64,000 nt of DNA from Gyrodactylus bullatarudis. Taxonomy: Eukaryota; Platyhelminthes; Monogenea; Gyrodactylidea; Gyrodactylidae. Location: positions 361,788 through 425,787 of the forward strand of contig SSNU01000109.1 of the NCBI GenBank assembly GCA_012064415.1. Reading direction: 5' to 3'. A program made the position numbers and the translations under genes. This document shows positions 36,184-48,970 of the stretch, piece by piece; position 1 is the first letter of the stretch, and each line of letters opens with the position of its first letter. Under the pieces are notes generated by a model, which was not told the origin of the DNA, did not search any database, and saw nothing but the letters and a program-made list of their open reading frames with translations.

Positions 36184-36261
36184 TTAACAACACATGGAGT
36201 GATGGGAAAAAAACTTTCATATTGACTCAATATTATTGAGGTGCTATCATATCAAATAGCT

Positions 36262-36600
36262 TTAGAATAGAAACTTGTTTACCAACTTTTTTTCTATAAA
36301 TGAAACAGAAATTTTTTTCGAAACTTTGGCCAATGGACATAAGGAGCATTTAATACCTTTCTTCGTAATATTCTGAACTATCATTTTATCAAAAGTTATT
36401 TCAAGTTGACAGTCTACTATTGTTTGAACGGAACCCATTTCTAGCGCGAGGATTAACAAAAGTTTTTTCAAATAAACCTGTTTTAATCTAAAGCTCTTCT
36501 TGATTAATTCAAGTATATTTTTCATCAAGGTATCAAAATCTTCTGAAAATTTAATGGTAACCAATTCAAAAGGTACACTTCCACTTATTGTAAAAATCAT
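36262..36600 (-). CDS. 112-codon ATG-initiated frame, unknown, possibly a real exon
   Basis: In DNA this rich in A+T a 112-codon frame is longer than usual. The product would be helical and Lys/Leu-rich (SEDFDTLMKNILELIKKSF early, CSLCPLAKVSKKISV late) with no recognised domain and no signal peptide. A CAG|GTTTAT site within it could be a splice donor. It may be an exon, an eroded transposon frame or chance. Neighbouring sequence is repeat-rich, which lowers confidence. Confidence 0.22.
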   Translation of the reverse strand: MIFTISGSVPFELVTIKFSEDFDTLMKNILELIKKSFRLKQVYLKKLLLILALEMGSVQTIVDCQLEITFDKMIVQNITKKGIKCSLCPLAKVSKKISVSFIEKKLVNKFLF

Positions 36601-38485
36601 GAATTCATTGAGATTAGCTAAAAAAAATTTTTGAAATATAGGCAGTTGGAAGATAAATAAGAGACTCTACATTTAGGAATAATCGAGTGTTGATATGCTT
36701 GTATAGATCATCTTAATTTCATTGCATTAACAAAGAAACAATAAAGTCACTCTGTTCTATTTGTGGAATATAAAAGCTTTTTTATTCCCCTTTTTAAATA
36801 AGCTTTTCATGTTTTCCCTATTTTTTGGTGTTTTTACACGAGAGTATGATTATTACTTGTGAATATCATAAGAGTGAGGGGATATTTATGATATAAATGA
36901 CTTGATTTTTTTATAACTACCTAGGCTAGTTAAGTGGAGGAGAGATAAACGAACGAACAAACGAAAGAGATAGAAATCAAACGGATGTTTTCTAGCCAAA
37001 CACACAAACTTTAACGTAACAACAATGGAGAGCCAAGGAAAAAGAATCTTTCACTACTAATATATTAACTGTATTTCTAAAGAAACAATACATTGCGTAA
37101 TACGTACTAGTTGAAACATCAATGAATTGAACATTAGAATTAGAGTAGTAAGAGTTAACTACAAGAGTTAATTGAAAACTTTCATCTCTGTGTGTGCTAT
37201 CATTCAATAGATTTTGGTGAAAGGCAATAAACAAAAAACCTCTTGACCCATCTTGTTAGCAGAAATTAACACTTTTTGTGATGAAATTTAGAGAAAATGG
37301 AAATGAAATGGAAAAAATATATATAGTTGGGAATCTATGACTTTTACGAAAACCTCGATTTTTTCATCAAAAATTTGAATGTTAAAGAATTTTTGGAATC
37401 CTACTCATGTTGCCCACTTACTTACGATTTGAAGGAAAAAATTCGTAAAAATCATAGATTTCCAAGTTAAGCTAGAAAATCCTGAATACTCACAAATTGT
37501 CTTCTTTTTGAAAAAAAGAAATAAATAAATCACTTGAAGCAAGTTTTTTTGTCATTAACTAGGTGAATTAAGATATTCATAATATCTAATGATAAAGTAT
37601 GAAATTTTAAAGTTATTCTTTCTCAGATTGAATTTAATAAAGATTTTTTGAGATTTAAAAAAATGGTGTATTCTACCCTTCATCTTTAGTTTAATATCTT
37701 GCTCAGACTTCGGTCCAAAATCCAATGCTTTGTAGGCTTCAAATAATACCTAAAATTGTTTATTAGAGAGAGCTGATTCGTTTAAAGAGCACCGTTAGAA
37801 TCAGAAAAAAATACTGAATTTATTATTGCCACTCTTTCATATTTTAAATTTTTGAGATTTGTTTAAATCAATTAGACAACAAGTATTATTCTTTTAAAAT
37901 TCTCAAAAAGACTCCTGATTACCACAGAGTAACAGAATATTTTCTCTAGCTACCGATTGATTAAAAATTTGTAAAGGTAATGTCTTTAGTTTCAGATCTC
38001 TCCGTCCCATTTCTATGCTTACTTTATTGACCCCCTCTCAGTTGTCTGTAATTTAATCTTGTTTTTTATTTAGGAAAAAAAGAGGAAATTTGAGAAGTAG
38101 TCAGTTGAACTGGACTCATGAATGGATACTCTACTCTCTTGTTCATCTTTATTTTCTTCTAACTCGACTATCCCTTAATCAGGGGAGATTTTGTATGAAT
38201 TTATCTGAGATATCTGAACAATTCCCAATAGCTAAACACGATCTCAATGATCACTGATTTTCAAGATGAGAAAGATTTAATGTCAGATATTTTTCCCCTC
38301 CCTCTTCATTCTTTGCTAATTTAAAATGTTGTACTTTTTTAATTTTGAAAGAATTAATTCTGGCCAAGAGATTTTGGAAGGTAACAATAATTTTTACCAC
38401 ACCTTAATTTATCTTGACAAGGTGTTCTATCACATATCAACTCATTATAATTCATTCAATGTCCAGGAAATACTTCGTTAAGGAA

Positions 38486-38705
38486 TACCCGTTCGAAAGG
38501 AAATCTATTAATCTCCTGAAAAAAGCAAAAATCTCAGCTCTATCATTCGTCATATTCGTAGTCTAATTTTTGTTTTAAAAAGTTTTCTTTTGAAAACCTA
38601 CTTCCAAGAGTCATAGATAAAAAGTAAGATAACTTTTGTGAAGTAATCTTACCTGTAGAATTCAAATATGAAATTTTTTGAACTCTGTTAAAGCTTCAAA
38701 GGTAT
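38486..38705 (+). repeat. dispersed repeat D, copy 1
   Basis: Shares GAAAGGAAATCTATTAATCT with 49838-50060 and with 58132-58320, followed by AAAATCTCAGCT and further blocks (TAGATAAAAAGTAAGATAAC). At 49.8 kb this sequence is the body of a TTAA-flanked element, so D is probably the interior of that family. Confidence 0.65.
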
Positions 38706-38774
38706 CCTATTTTTAGAATGCATTTTAATTTCATGAACTTGAATAATGTTGGTGATTCTGAAAATTTGCTGAAA

Positions 38775-39215
38775 ATTTTTGGAATCTAGATCATGAGGGC
38801 CTCTTCCACGATGGGGAGAAAAAAAATTTGGAAAAAATCAATTTTTAAGGAAAATACGGCAAATTTGAAATCTTGAAGTAGCCGAATTCCGATTTTTCAG
38901 AACTTTGAGTTGAAAATTTTTGTTGATTTCAATGTGAGAAAGTGATCAAAAGTTGATTCTCAGGATCACAATAAGGCAAAGTAATTGAATATACTGAATC
39001 TGGTTTTGAGAATCACCCCATAATCGTGTCAAAATTAAATTTTGATTTTTTGATCATTTTCCCTACTTGAAAGTCAATGAAAATTGATATTTCAAGCTCC
39101 CTGAAAAATGACGAATTTATCAGAATTTTAATGATAATTATCGGTTTTTTTGTTTTATTGTGATCCTAAAAATATACTTTTGATCACTCTCTCATTCATT
39201 AATACAATAAATTCT
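38775..39215. repeat. hairpin element, group A, end-truncated copy A5
   Basis: Carries the interior of group A in inverse order (AATCAATTTTTAAGGAAAAT, TTTCAATGTGAGAAAGTGAT, GGTTTTGAGAATCACCCCAT) but lacks both AAGCTA termini. It is closest to A3. Confidence 0.65.
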
Positions 39216-40384
39216 AGTCCCGTTTACAATTTTATTTCTCTAAATTCTTATGTAAAATTCATGATTCGAATATGATTTTATTTACTGAGATTTGCGTAAA
39301 AATACCTATCTTCATTAAAGATATTTTTCTTCATATATTTGCATTACTTGACGTATTCCGTAGCCGGGTGGAATTGTTTCTTATTTCTTACCTTGAAAAC
39401 GCATCAAATTTTAATTTATGCATCATACAATTTAATCATTCACCGAATAAACAAGACTATTTCAATGTCAATGGATATTGAATTATTAAAATTCTTGAAT
39501 ATTGTCCAACTTGCTACTTCATAAATAATACAACTATTATTATATTATGTACAAACAATATTTAGTACTCAAACGAGAATGAATTTCATACACAGAAATC
39601 ATAATTATAATTATAATTTATGTGCTAGGATTGAAATTGAAATTAGTATAATGGTAGCTGTCTTTGTATTAATCTCCCCTAATGGTATACAAGTATATTC
39701 AAAATACTTCAAGAACATTCTTTTCTATTGCTCGATCAAGTGCAATGAATAAAATGATCAATGCATTTCATTATCATCTACAACTGTAATTAACCTTGGT
39801 ATCGATATGTTATTGAATGCTCCCATTTATTAGACAAGAAATACACACCGCCCATTGTTAATAACTGGAACTCGAGGATTAAGAGGATTCGAATTTTATG
39901 CGAATTTCAAATTTATTTAACTTTCTGTACTGTCTAGCAAATAGCTCAACTGACTCTCTAAACTCCGTTTTTCACACTAAACGAACGAGTCTAATAGTGT
40001 TTAGTGATACAGATCAAATCCGGAGAAATTTCTCTACAAAATGAGACCAAAAACAGAAAAAATGAAAAAAATTGTCCAAAAGATAATTTTTCTAAATAAT
40101 TGGCCTACTTCAAAGTATGACTATAATAAGAAAAACTGTTTCAACAGCCAAAAACAGGGTGTGGGCTTTCTCAAGCACCAAAACTGGTGAAGAAGTGTAT
40201 TTAAATGTTAGCCAACTCTAACTAATGGGAGAGCCAATCATATTTAATCTTTTATTCATATTCAACTTTACTTTTATATACTATATAATAGCAATGATCC
40301 TCCAATTAGATGAGAAACATGTTTGTTAGGGCAATATAAAATTTTATTTTCCCCGAACAATGTTTTATGCCTTAATCGACGACT

Positions 40385-40770
40385 GATGTTTTAATCATGA
40401 AAAACACATTTTTGAAAATTAAAATGAAAACTTTTCATGTTCTCATATACAAAAATCGCACTTTCCCTAAAATCATCAAAATTAACCTGATAACATAGGA
40501 CTTTCTTTCAACATGTGAAAAAAGACTCAATTTTTACTATAAACCCTTTTTTTATTCAAAATTTTGCAAATTTTTTCAAAAATCTTAGTTTTTTCCTTTC
40601 TCGTAGTAATATTCATTGAAAAGATCTTGGCGCGTGTTCAAAAACTGCTATTTTCAATCGAGATTTTGTATATCAGAACAAACTCGAAAACGTATGGTTT
40701 TATGGGAAAAGATGCTTAATTTTCGATAATCTTCAGAATGAGATTAAGACAGGGAAAAATTTGGCCTACT
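40385..40770 (+). repeat. dispersed repeat F, copy 1
   Basis: About 380 bp here are roughly 75-80% alike by eye to 51525-51890, in the same orientation. Shared blocks include TTTCTTTCAACATGTGAAAA, GCGCGTGTTCAAA and TCGAGATTTTGTATATCAGA. No inverted ends or frame were found, so its class is unknown. Confidence 0.65.
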
Positions 40771-41269
40771 CTTATGTCTATAATATTTAATTCTTACTTG
40801 ACCCTGCTCAAAAGATATTCAAAAGAAACTAAGATCAGTTAGGAGATTTTTTGAGGATACCATCAAAAGTCAAGTGATGATGGGCATTTTTGGCCGAAGA
40901 AAATTTCCCTTTTGTAAGATACTGAGATAAAGTTTTTATTCTTTCTTGCATTCAGAAAAGACTAAAATTATGTCTGAAAATCGGCAAAATTTTCAGGCTT
41001 CTCCTCTGATTGTAGAATAAATCGTAAATTCAAAAAAATCTTTAAGAGCACTACTCTGTGTTTTGCTTCAATGCAAAGAATACTTTTTATTATTTGTCCT
41101 CATCATCAATAATCGCAAGTCATTAAAGAATAGTTTTAAAAACAAAGATTTAAATTTTGTAACAATTTCAATAGAATTCTTTCTTCAAGTCATAAAAATC
41201 TTCACCCTAGACCCAAAGAGTATTGGTCAAAATGTACAATGGAGAGACATTATTTCGTCTTTAGAGGAC

Positions 41270-41547
41270 AGTTTTTCGAAATTAGTAAAGAAGCTTAACG
41301 TTATTAGTGGAATCATTTTTTACAAGTTATTTTTGTAATAAATAGATGATGTATACAACAAAAAATTTATTTTATGCAGCCTTTAATGGTTCTTCCCTCA
41401 AGGCTTTTCTCAAATATTCCAATTTACTCTCATGATACGGAGTAAAATCATTTTCTTCCATTCTAGCTATAGGAATTTCATCATTATTTTATGAAATCAA
41501 ACTAATCCACTAATAACGTTAAGCTTCTTTACTAATTTCGAAAAACT
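41270..41547. repeat. 42-bp perfect inverted repeat with 194-bp spacer, next to a degenerate tandem array
   Basis: Bases 41270-41311 (AGTTTTTCGAAATTAGTAAA...) recur exactly inverted at 41506-41547. Downstream, the motif CCACTAAATTCGA recurs in varied form near 41550, 41634, 41667 and 41711 and is itself a variant of the arm sequence, as if one arm had been tandemly duplicated and then drifted. No transposon family recognised. Confidence 0.7.
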
Positions 41548-43714
41548 CTCCACTAAATTCGAATAGATCCTAATTATCTCATTCTCTTAATATTGGAAAA
41601 CTCTCCAGAAATTTTGTTTAAGCATTCCACTAAATTCGAGAAAATGTGCACTAATTTTGTAACTCATTTGATAATTACACCTTTAATTATTCTTATTTTG
41701 GAAACTTGTCCACTAATTTCGTAAAATGACTGTAATGAGATTGTATTCCATCTGAGTCATTAGAAATGTCTCCTGATTGTTAAAATTGTTAAATTAATTA
41801 CAACTAAAATTTCTAACAAAAAAAAATAAAATAGCAATAATAACTGGACTATGGAAATACATAAGTGAAATGAATGCTGACATATCTTTCATACACACGT
41901 TTGAATTCAGGAGAGTATCAAGTAAATTATTATTATTTTCATTTATTGAACAGATATATGTACATCTCATACTCAAGAGATCGTAAATGAGTGCAAATTT
42001 CAAGATTTGCCCCATTGTACAAAATTTTACATTGAACTCTATGAGTATGAGTGTTCTGGGGAATAGTACGAGGAATGATTATAAATCCAGTTCAGGACGA
42101 ATTCAAGTTTATTTACTCATGAATGAATTATCAAGATTACTTGGAAATAGAAAAAGATTTATTTTAATTTTTCATTACATGATCTAATGAATTAAATTTT
42201 TTTTTGAGCTTCTAAATGTTGTATGTGGTCAACGTTTCAGAAGTTAAGTCAATAGTTGTCACTTTTTGTATCAGAGATCGAATGAAATACAAGTTAGAGA
42301 ATCGAAAAATAATCCAAACTCATGGCAGGTGTTTTGAAGAAAAGTGTTTTAAATCTGTAATCACATACTAAATTTTATAGGGAAATTTTCCATTTGAAAA
42401 TGATAAGGATTTTTTGAAAGATATAGCACCATTTGAGTGATCAAAAATTTATTTTTTAGAATAACATTAAAACAAGGAAACTAAACTATCATTGTCGATA
42501 TGTTCGTAGATCTTGAATACTTAAAAGTAGTAAAAATTGTCAAGAGTTTACGATGATGGGTGATTCAAAATCAACTTTTGATCACTCTCCCACTTTTAAA
42601 GCAACAAATGTTTTCCACCCGAAGTTCAGAAAATTGAAATTTTAAAAGTAGGCCTCATAATCGGGATTTCTAATAATCTTCACTACAGTATCACCTTTAT
42701 TGACAAAAATGACAAATCTTATTTCTGATTGGTTTAGAATTTTATTATTTCTTTTTAGAATAGGACTTAATTTTTTCTAGTTTTTCATTCAAAAAGAATC
42801 AGTTGAATAACAAGATATTTGACAGTAAAACTGGTGCTAATTTCATTGGATTCAACATACAGGCAACTGTTGGTTACAAATTTTGTAATTTCTTTTTTCC
42901 CCCTATATATTGAAATATGTAATTTGCTGGATACATGGATCATGTAACAGAAAAAAGATGGTAGAAGATCATTGAAACATGTATATAATTATTATTATAT
43001 TTTAATTTTTTAGAAGAATTGTTCTTCCAAGCTACTTCATATCCCTCCTATAATACAACAGTTGTTACAATGTATTGTATAATGTTAGTTTCATCACCTA
43101 AATATTTTTTCTGTACTACAGACACGATTTGTAATTATTATCATTGTTGAAAATAAAGTAATCTACAGGGATATATATTGAGATGATCCAATTCATCATT
43201 CTCGTCATCAGAAAGGTAAAAAGTAGCCATGGATTCTGCCAGACAAAACTACTGACTACCTTTACTTTAACTACAATGTAAAAATTACAGAGTTCTAAGA
43301 CATTTACCCAACTAGAAAAGTTTGGTCATTAGATAAGGGTTTTAAATTTGCATATTTTAGATATTTCGAATTTTAACTCAGTTACTTTTATTAACGTTCA
43401 AAATCTAGTTTGGTAAAAGTTTCTTTTAGCTCAATTCTTTACATATATCTGAGCTATTCTAATATGCATTATCAAAATTGATTAGAAATTTTGGAAAACG
43501 AATCCAACCTATTTTTTTTGCTGCAACTAAGTATTTTGAAGAAAACCCTGTAACTATTTTAAAAATTTAGAAATTTTTCTCATAATCTACCAAACTATTT
43601 TGTACTTGATGAAATTCAAATTTAGTATTTATGAATATGTCACAATGATAGAAAAGTTTTTCATGCATATTTTGTCAAAACTATGGGTCTTTGAGTAATA
43701 GGATTTGAGCAGGA

Positions 43715-43790
43715 TATCTGGCCTAGTGGTAAGTAGCGTTGTTGACCCGAAACGCGTCTTCATCTGGCACCGTGAGTTGGATATTACATA
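43715..43790 (+). ncRNA. tRNA-like / SINE head remnant (degenerate)
   Basis: TGGCCTAGTGG fits the tRNA A box (TRGCNNAGTGG), and GTGAGTTGGATATTAC, about 50 bases on, resembles a B box and T arm (GTGGGTTCGAATCCCAC) with several changes. Between them GCGTT ... AACGC could form an anticodon-like stem, but the loop is too long for a tRNA. A pseudo-tRNA or SINE head is the best reading. It is not a functional tRNA. Confidence 0.35.
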
Positions 43791-44446
43791 TTCTACTCTC
43801 TTATGGAATTGACACTTTTCCTATTTATTTAATAATACAATTTCGTTGATATCAACTTTATTTACGTTATTCATATTTGTGGTTCAGTGTAGCCTTACAA
43901 GAATGGGACCATTTTTCTTGTTAATTTAAATAGAAATAGCCTTTTATTATTTCATCAAGTTTACTGCTTAGTATGTGATTGCTAAATTGTATTTACTCTA
44001 TTCTAGATCCTAATACCAGAGCCATCAAAGTTACTATATATATTCGAATGAAATTGTTTTCTGCATCTATCGAGAATAAATTAAATTATCTGTTCTTTTT
44101 TAACGAGCGCTCATTTTGTGCAATAAATTCATTCAGTAATGAGTATTCTTACTACAATAATTGCATTTGATGGGGAACGTTATGCGTAGTCTTAGTCTTT
44201 TACCGTGTTATGTGAGAATTGAATTAAGGTTATTGAATCAAACCATGAGAAGGAAGACAACTCTTCATCCAATATCATTATTATTGGAAATTGAATTCAT
44301 TTTGTCTAGAATTCCCTGTCTTGATATGGAATATTTACATGTTTACGATCAAGTGTAAGAGGTAAACTTTACTCAACCCCTTCGTGAGGTTCGCCGTACA
44401 TTCAATAATTTATTGCAAACATAATTTGGAACTTTTTCTATACACT

Positions 44447-45065
44447 TCAACTTGGAATATCTGATAAAAGAGATTCAATATAAAATCTTTTATTTATGAA
44501 GAACCCAAGCTGGGATTCGATAGCCATAATTTTCAGAATGGTTGATTTAATATATATAAATGCTAAAAAACTTCGAAGCTCTTGTATAATCACTAAAATT
44601 GTAAAAAAATAATCAGTGAAGTCAAATTTACATGAATAAGTAACTCTAAGGTCTTTGACAAGTTCTGTTGGTGGGATTTTATGTTTGCCGATGTAAATAT
44701 TCAGGTTAAAAATTATTTTTTTATTTGGCATTGTTTAGAATGAGGGAGAAGGATATTGAGTAAAATAGAATATCCTCGTGAAGCTCTCAGATTGTAATGA
44801 CTGGTTGATTTGGGCGCAAATTTGGAGTAAAGGACAGCAGAAGAGGCAGTTCTTCTTAGCCAGAGGGGATGTAGATTGGCTCTGTCAAGAAGATCTTTGT
44901 ATGGAAGAGGACCAAAACAGCTTTTAAGGTACGTGTACTGAATCCTTTCGAGTTTCTTACTGGTCCCAACAGGAAGATCACAGAGAATACCTGATCCATC
45001 TTTTTAAATCTTTCATCGAAAAATTTAATACAAGTAAATGTACCTTGTTTCACTAGATATTCCAA
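44447..45065 (-). mobile_element. LINE 3' fragments (two joined pieces)
   Basis: Read on the minus strand, about 45010-44730 is fully open in one frame and closely matches the end of the 7.5-10.2 kb LINE: GILCDLPVGTSKKLERIQYT, SCFGPLPYKDLLDRA, LYSKFAPKS and SRGYSILLNILLP. This piece looks young. Past it (about 44730-44447) comes an earlier portion of another LINE copy, KDLRVTYSCKFDFTDYF, so two 5'-truncated or rearranged copies are joined. Confidence 0.82.
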
Positions 45066-48000
45066 GAAGAAAAAAATTTGACATTATTCTCATCTTGAAG
45101 GGATCCATAGAAAACGTTTACCTCCATCCAATTTAAAACAAGAACAATTATAGTTAACCTTTAGGGCAATTACAATCTCTTAGTTAGTTGAAAGACTTTC
45201 AAGTTTTTACCCTCTCATACTCCACTCTGTAGTATATAGTAAAATCTACACCTATCTTTATTATTGTATCACTCTTTTCGTCTTTAAAATGGAAATAATA
45301 ATAGTACAACATAAATCAAATCTTGCAGGGTTAGAGAAATTCCATTGCCAGTTTTGTAACAACTGACAACACTTTTCTCACACGATTTTCTTGAGAAATT
45401 AAATCTTTAAAATTTTTCAATTTTCACAAAATTATTACAATATTTAAAAGAACAAAGGTGGGGTTCAGAAAGATTCCAAAAATTTCCGAGTCGCCTCTAT
45501 TTGACTTCAGATGTAAACAAAAAATAATTATAATTATAAAATAAGTTCCGATTTGTTTAATTCTACAGAAATCCTACATGTTAGTAATCAAATAACAATT
45601 CTTCAATTCTGAAAGCTTGAAGAACGATAAATAGGTCCAGAGAAGATCCTAGGTAACCTTAGAGATGGTTCTTGCGAAAAGGAAGGTATCAAATCCCTTT
45701 TAGACTTGTTGAAAGCTCTTGAATTTTAATTTGAACAATCTAATTTTAATCATTTATCAACATGAAAAAAAATTCAAAAGATTATTGAAAATTAATTTTA
45801 AATTATTTTGATAAATTTTTGAATTTTTTCAGACGGATCCGAATCTGAATTATCTGAAGAATCCTAAACAGAGGACGAAATCACTCAAATGCATCTTTTT
45901 CGGTTAGGTCATTTACCAATAAAGATTGAAATGTATTTTAAATAATTAAAAATTTGCAGTAAATAGACATAATACGAAATCAATATCCAAACAAGACATA
46001 TCTAAATTCAAAGTTCCAACCAATGAAAATTTCAACTCTCAAAATATCAACTTCGTTAATTCTTTTTAAATTAGTACCAAACCTCCGATGATTACAAAAT
46101 AGTTATTTAAAACAAATATTTTGTTTACTTTTGCAATTTTTGCGTTCTTTAAATGAATTCCTGTCTAAACTTCAAAGTTGATTGAATTCAGTTGAAAATG
46201 GAAAACCCCAGGATTTACAATTGATATTCTGAGATGGAATCAAGATTTTTCGATGAATTGCACCTTGAACTATTGAATGAATCCTCAGACTTATGGTATT
46301 TTTGTTAAAAATCTATTTTCATCTACCTCTAATATCTAAGATGAGTAGTTTCGAGAATGCAGCTTTTCAATACAATGATTGAGTGTAAATTATCAAAAAA
46401 CGTCTGAAAAACAAGTTAAATTCATATTAGTTTAACTACCATGGGGTATGTGAGCTGTTATTTATCTCTTTACTGTTTTTAATAAAATTTAATCAAGATT
46501 TTAGTGTTTTTCACCTAATATTTAAAGTACAGACTTTTGGGATCAACATTAGACGAAAATTGAAACATCTAATATTTTCAACTATCACAAAGGTAAATGT
46601 AAGGTTCTTCTATATTTTCTGGATCTGTATCAGTAGAAAATAATAATTTTTTCAAATTTGATTTAGCCCTAAAATTGTCTGTAGACTGCAAAATATTTTG
46701 AATGAAATTTATTACAATTCAATTACAAGATTATTTTACTACAACTCTATTTCCTAAACAAGTTACACTCTTATACATATAACGATTGGCCAGATTACCA
46801 TCGTGATTAAGAATCTTAATTGTGATTAAAAATTGACTGAAATAATTAGTATTATTGGGGAATTCCGGCGTCTGATTCTCTTTTGTTAAGGCTTCTATAC
46901 TGAACTATTTAGTTAATTAAGTATAGTACTGGGCTGTTTAAAATTTAAATTAAGCTTTTAAAAGAAATTTCTCATATTCTACTTTTTCAACCTTATGTTA
47001 GAGAGAGATTCAAAAAAGATATCCTCAAAGATAACACTATTTTTGAGTTTTTTGACTGTAAGTCATGCTAGTTTCAAGATCGAAGGAAAGATTAATTTTG
47101 TATTCAAGACCGAACACAGATTTTTTATAAATTTATATTTATGAAAATTCAGGGAAAATTTTTAAATCTGACCGATTGTGGTTATTTGTGAATTTTTGGT
47201 TTGAAGAGAGCCAACGAAAATAAAGCCTTATTACCGAATAATTTTTCGTTCGATATTAACTCTAGCATGGCTTCCGAATTCAGTCCTCTAAAAACTAACT
47301 TTTATTCTTATGGTGTGTTTATTTCTGAAATATGATCTTTGATCAACTATTCCCATTGAACCATAGGCTAAATTAACTTTCTTTAGATAACCTACCTGAA
47401 TCAAAAACAGACTATTCCTGACTCGGTATGACTCATAGATATCTCATAAAACAATATTCTCTTTTTCACGTTATAATCCAAGTGTTTTAGACTAAGACCG
47501 CTCGAGTGAGATGGTCAAAGTTTTAAATGAAAAAATTAATAAAAGAAATCAGAAAATCAATTCTTTACCCCTCAATACTGGGAGTGGAGTCTACACTGCA
47601 TTGCAATAATAACAATATTGTTTTTTCCCTTCATTAAGTAATGCTTTCTTTCCTTTTTTTGTTATTCAATCTTCCAAAATCCCCCTCATCTACCCACACA
47701 TTTCTACTGAAATTCTATTCTCTGCCAATGTTGTCTCTGTTGGTCAAATGATGGATCACTTTTCTTGATTAAAATTTAATTTTGAATAATATTTTTAGAC
47801 TTTTACTCTATTTACCTCACGTCCTAAAAATGAGGGGACTTGATTTACTGTTTTATGAGGGTTGTTTATAGAAGGTTCCCATTGATACCTCACAAATCTT
47901 TAATCATTCAGAAGAGAAGGAATAATTTGAAAAAAAAGTTACCAGCATTTTAGTTTTAATCTTTTTTTATAAGTGCTCCATATTTTAGTATTAAGCCACC

Positions 48001-48481
48001 AGGATTTTCCAGAGTACTCACAAGTGGCGTAATATGAAAAACACATTGTAGTTTTCAGTAAATTTCAAAAATTATTGAAATCGATCCCAAAAAGCCAATG
48101 ATTGCTATAGAGATATCATTTTTTGAAATTTCAAACGAATTCCATTTATTTTAGCTTTTTATCTATTTGATAATGAATTTATAGCAAAATTTCGGATATT
48201 TGGTAGCAATTTACATGATAATTTATTTATTAAAACTTTAAATGTGACGAAAACTTTTGGCGCATGATTCAAATTTTTAAAGAAACATTTCGAATTGCCA
48301 AAAATCTTTTTTCAGATATCTTCATTATATTTTAAATTGATTTTGTTTTCAGAGATATTCTTCGGTATTTTTTCAGTTTCCTTTTTATTACTCGAATTAT
48401 CCATTGAATAATTAACAGACTGTACACTGTACACTATGCATACTGTACGGTTAAATCATATGCAATATAAATGAAGGAGGA
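45066..48481. other. gene-poor region with one possible terminal exon pair
   Basis: Except for the candidate exons at 45631-45867, no gene or clear repeat was recognised. Composition is uniformly AT-rich. Confidence 0.4.
45631..45867 (+). CDS. possible 3' end of a gene: two short exons, acidic C-terminus, unknown
   Basis: The open stretch from 45631 reads IGPEKILGNLRDGSCEKE and reaches a donor at 45685/45686 (GAAG|GTATC). A T-rich acceptor (GAATTTTTTCAG) at 45832 restores the same phase and gives DGSESELSEES followed by TAA (45865-45867). An AATAAA lies 50 bases downstream (45918-45923). Phase match, acceptor and poly-A signal argue for a real last exon. The shortness and the lack of a recognised family argue against. 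If unspliced, the frame instead ends at about 45731. Confidence 0.28.
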
Positions 48482-48691
48482 ATGGATCTGAGCAAAACTC
48501 TCCAGACATTCTGCAATAAATCATTGATTGACTCTGAAATGTATGTATCCGTTTCATCCTACCCTCACCCCAAATATTCCTTGTGGTGTGTATCGAGAAA
48601 AGTCTATTTACTCACCGATCATGATCCATTTAAGCAAGAAATCCAACTCAAATTAAAGATGGGGCAGAGAGGTATCCCACGAATACTATAA
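48482..48691 (+). CDS. 69-codon ATG frame, unknown
   Basis: Starts with ATGGATCTGAGC shortly after a TATAAA-containing stretch (CAATATAAATG). The product (EMYVSVSSYPHPKYSLWCVS in the middle) has a mixed, protein-like composition and ends RGIPRIL. The opposite strand also has a fair splice donor (GATCG|GTGAGTAAA). No family is recognised and it could be chance. Confidence 0.18.
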   Translation: MDLSKTLQTFCNKSLIDSEMYVSVSSYPHPKYSLWCVSRKVYLLTDHDPFKQEIQLKLKMGQRGIPRIL

Positions 48692-48970
48692 AATATTCAT
48701 ATTCCTGACCATCGCTAAAATATATATCGATATTATATATTAGATGAGGAGTGAAAAATAACAAGATTTTCATTAAAATTTAATGAGATCTGTTCAAGAT
48801 TATGTGATTCAGGCACGATTCATTGTCTACTTTAGTCTCTCACCTCCACAAAAACTGTTTTTCATGGAATATTTATTGGTCTCGAGTATCATTCCTATTA
48901 CCACTATACTATACCCTTTGCATGTCATTTTGAGAGAAAGAGTAGAAAAAACCGTCATTTCTGAAATATA

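Larger units (their letters stand above)
36601..40384. other. gene-poor region with repeat fragments
   Basis: A group C hairpin remnant lies at about 37320-37480 (GTTGGGAATCTATGACTTTT and its partner). Near 38410-38460 a short stretch YLDKVFYHIS may be RT block 3 of an eroded LINE. Repeat D and a group A interior have their own entries. No other gene-like signal. Confidence 0.45.
40771..44446. other. gene-poor region with an inverted repeat and a tRNA-like motif
   Basis: Apart from the inverted repeat at 41270-41547, degenerate tandem motifs up to about 41725 and the tRNA-like stretch at 43715-43790, I see a group A-like remnant at about 42390-42660 and otherwise plain AT-rich sequence. Confidence 0.45.

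Noticed and set aside
43740..43770. Hammerhead ribozyme around CGAAACGCGTC
   Set aside because: No CUGANGA block or stem II in the right place on either strand.
44161..44358. 65-codon plus-strand frame
   Set aside because: Does not begin with ATG, has no family features and lies beside LINE debris. Likely chance.
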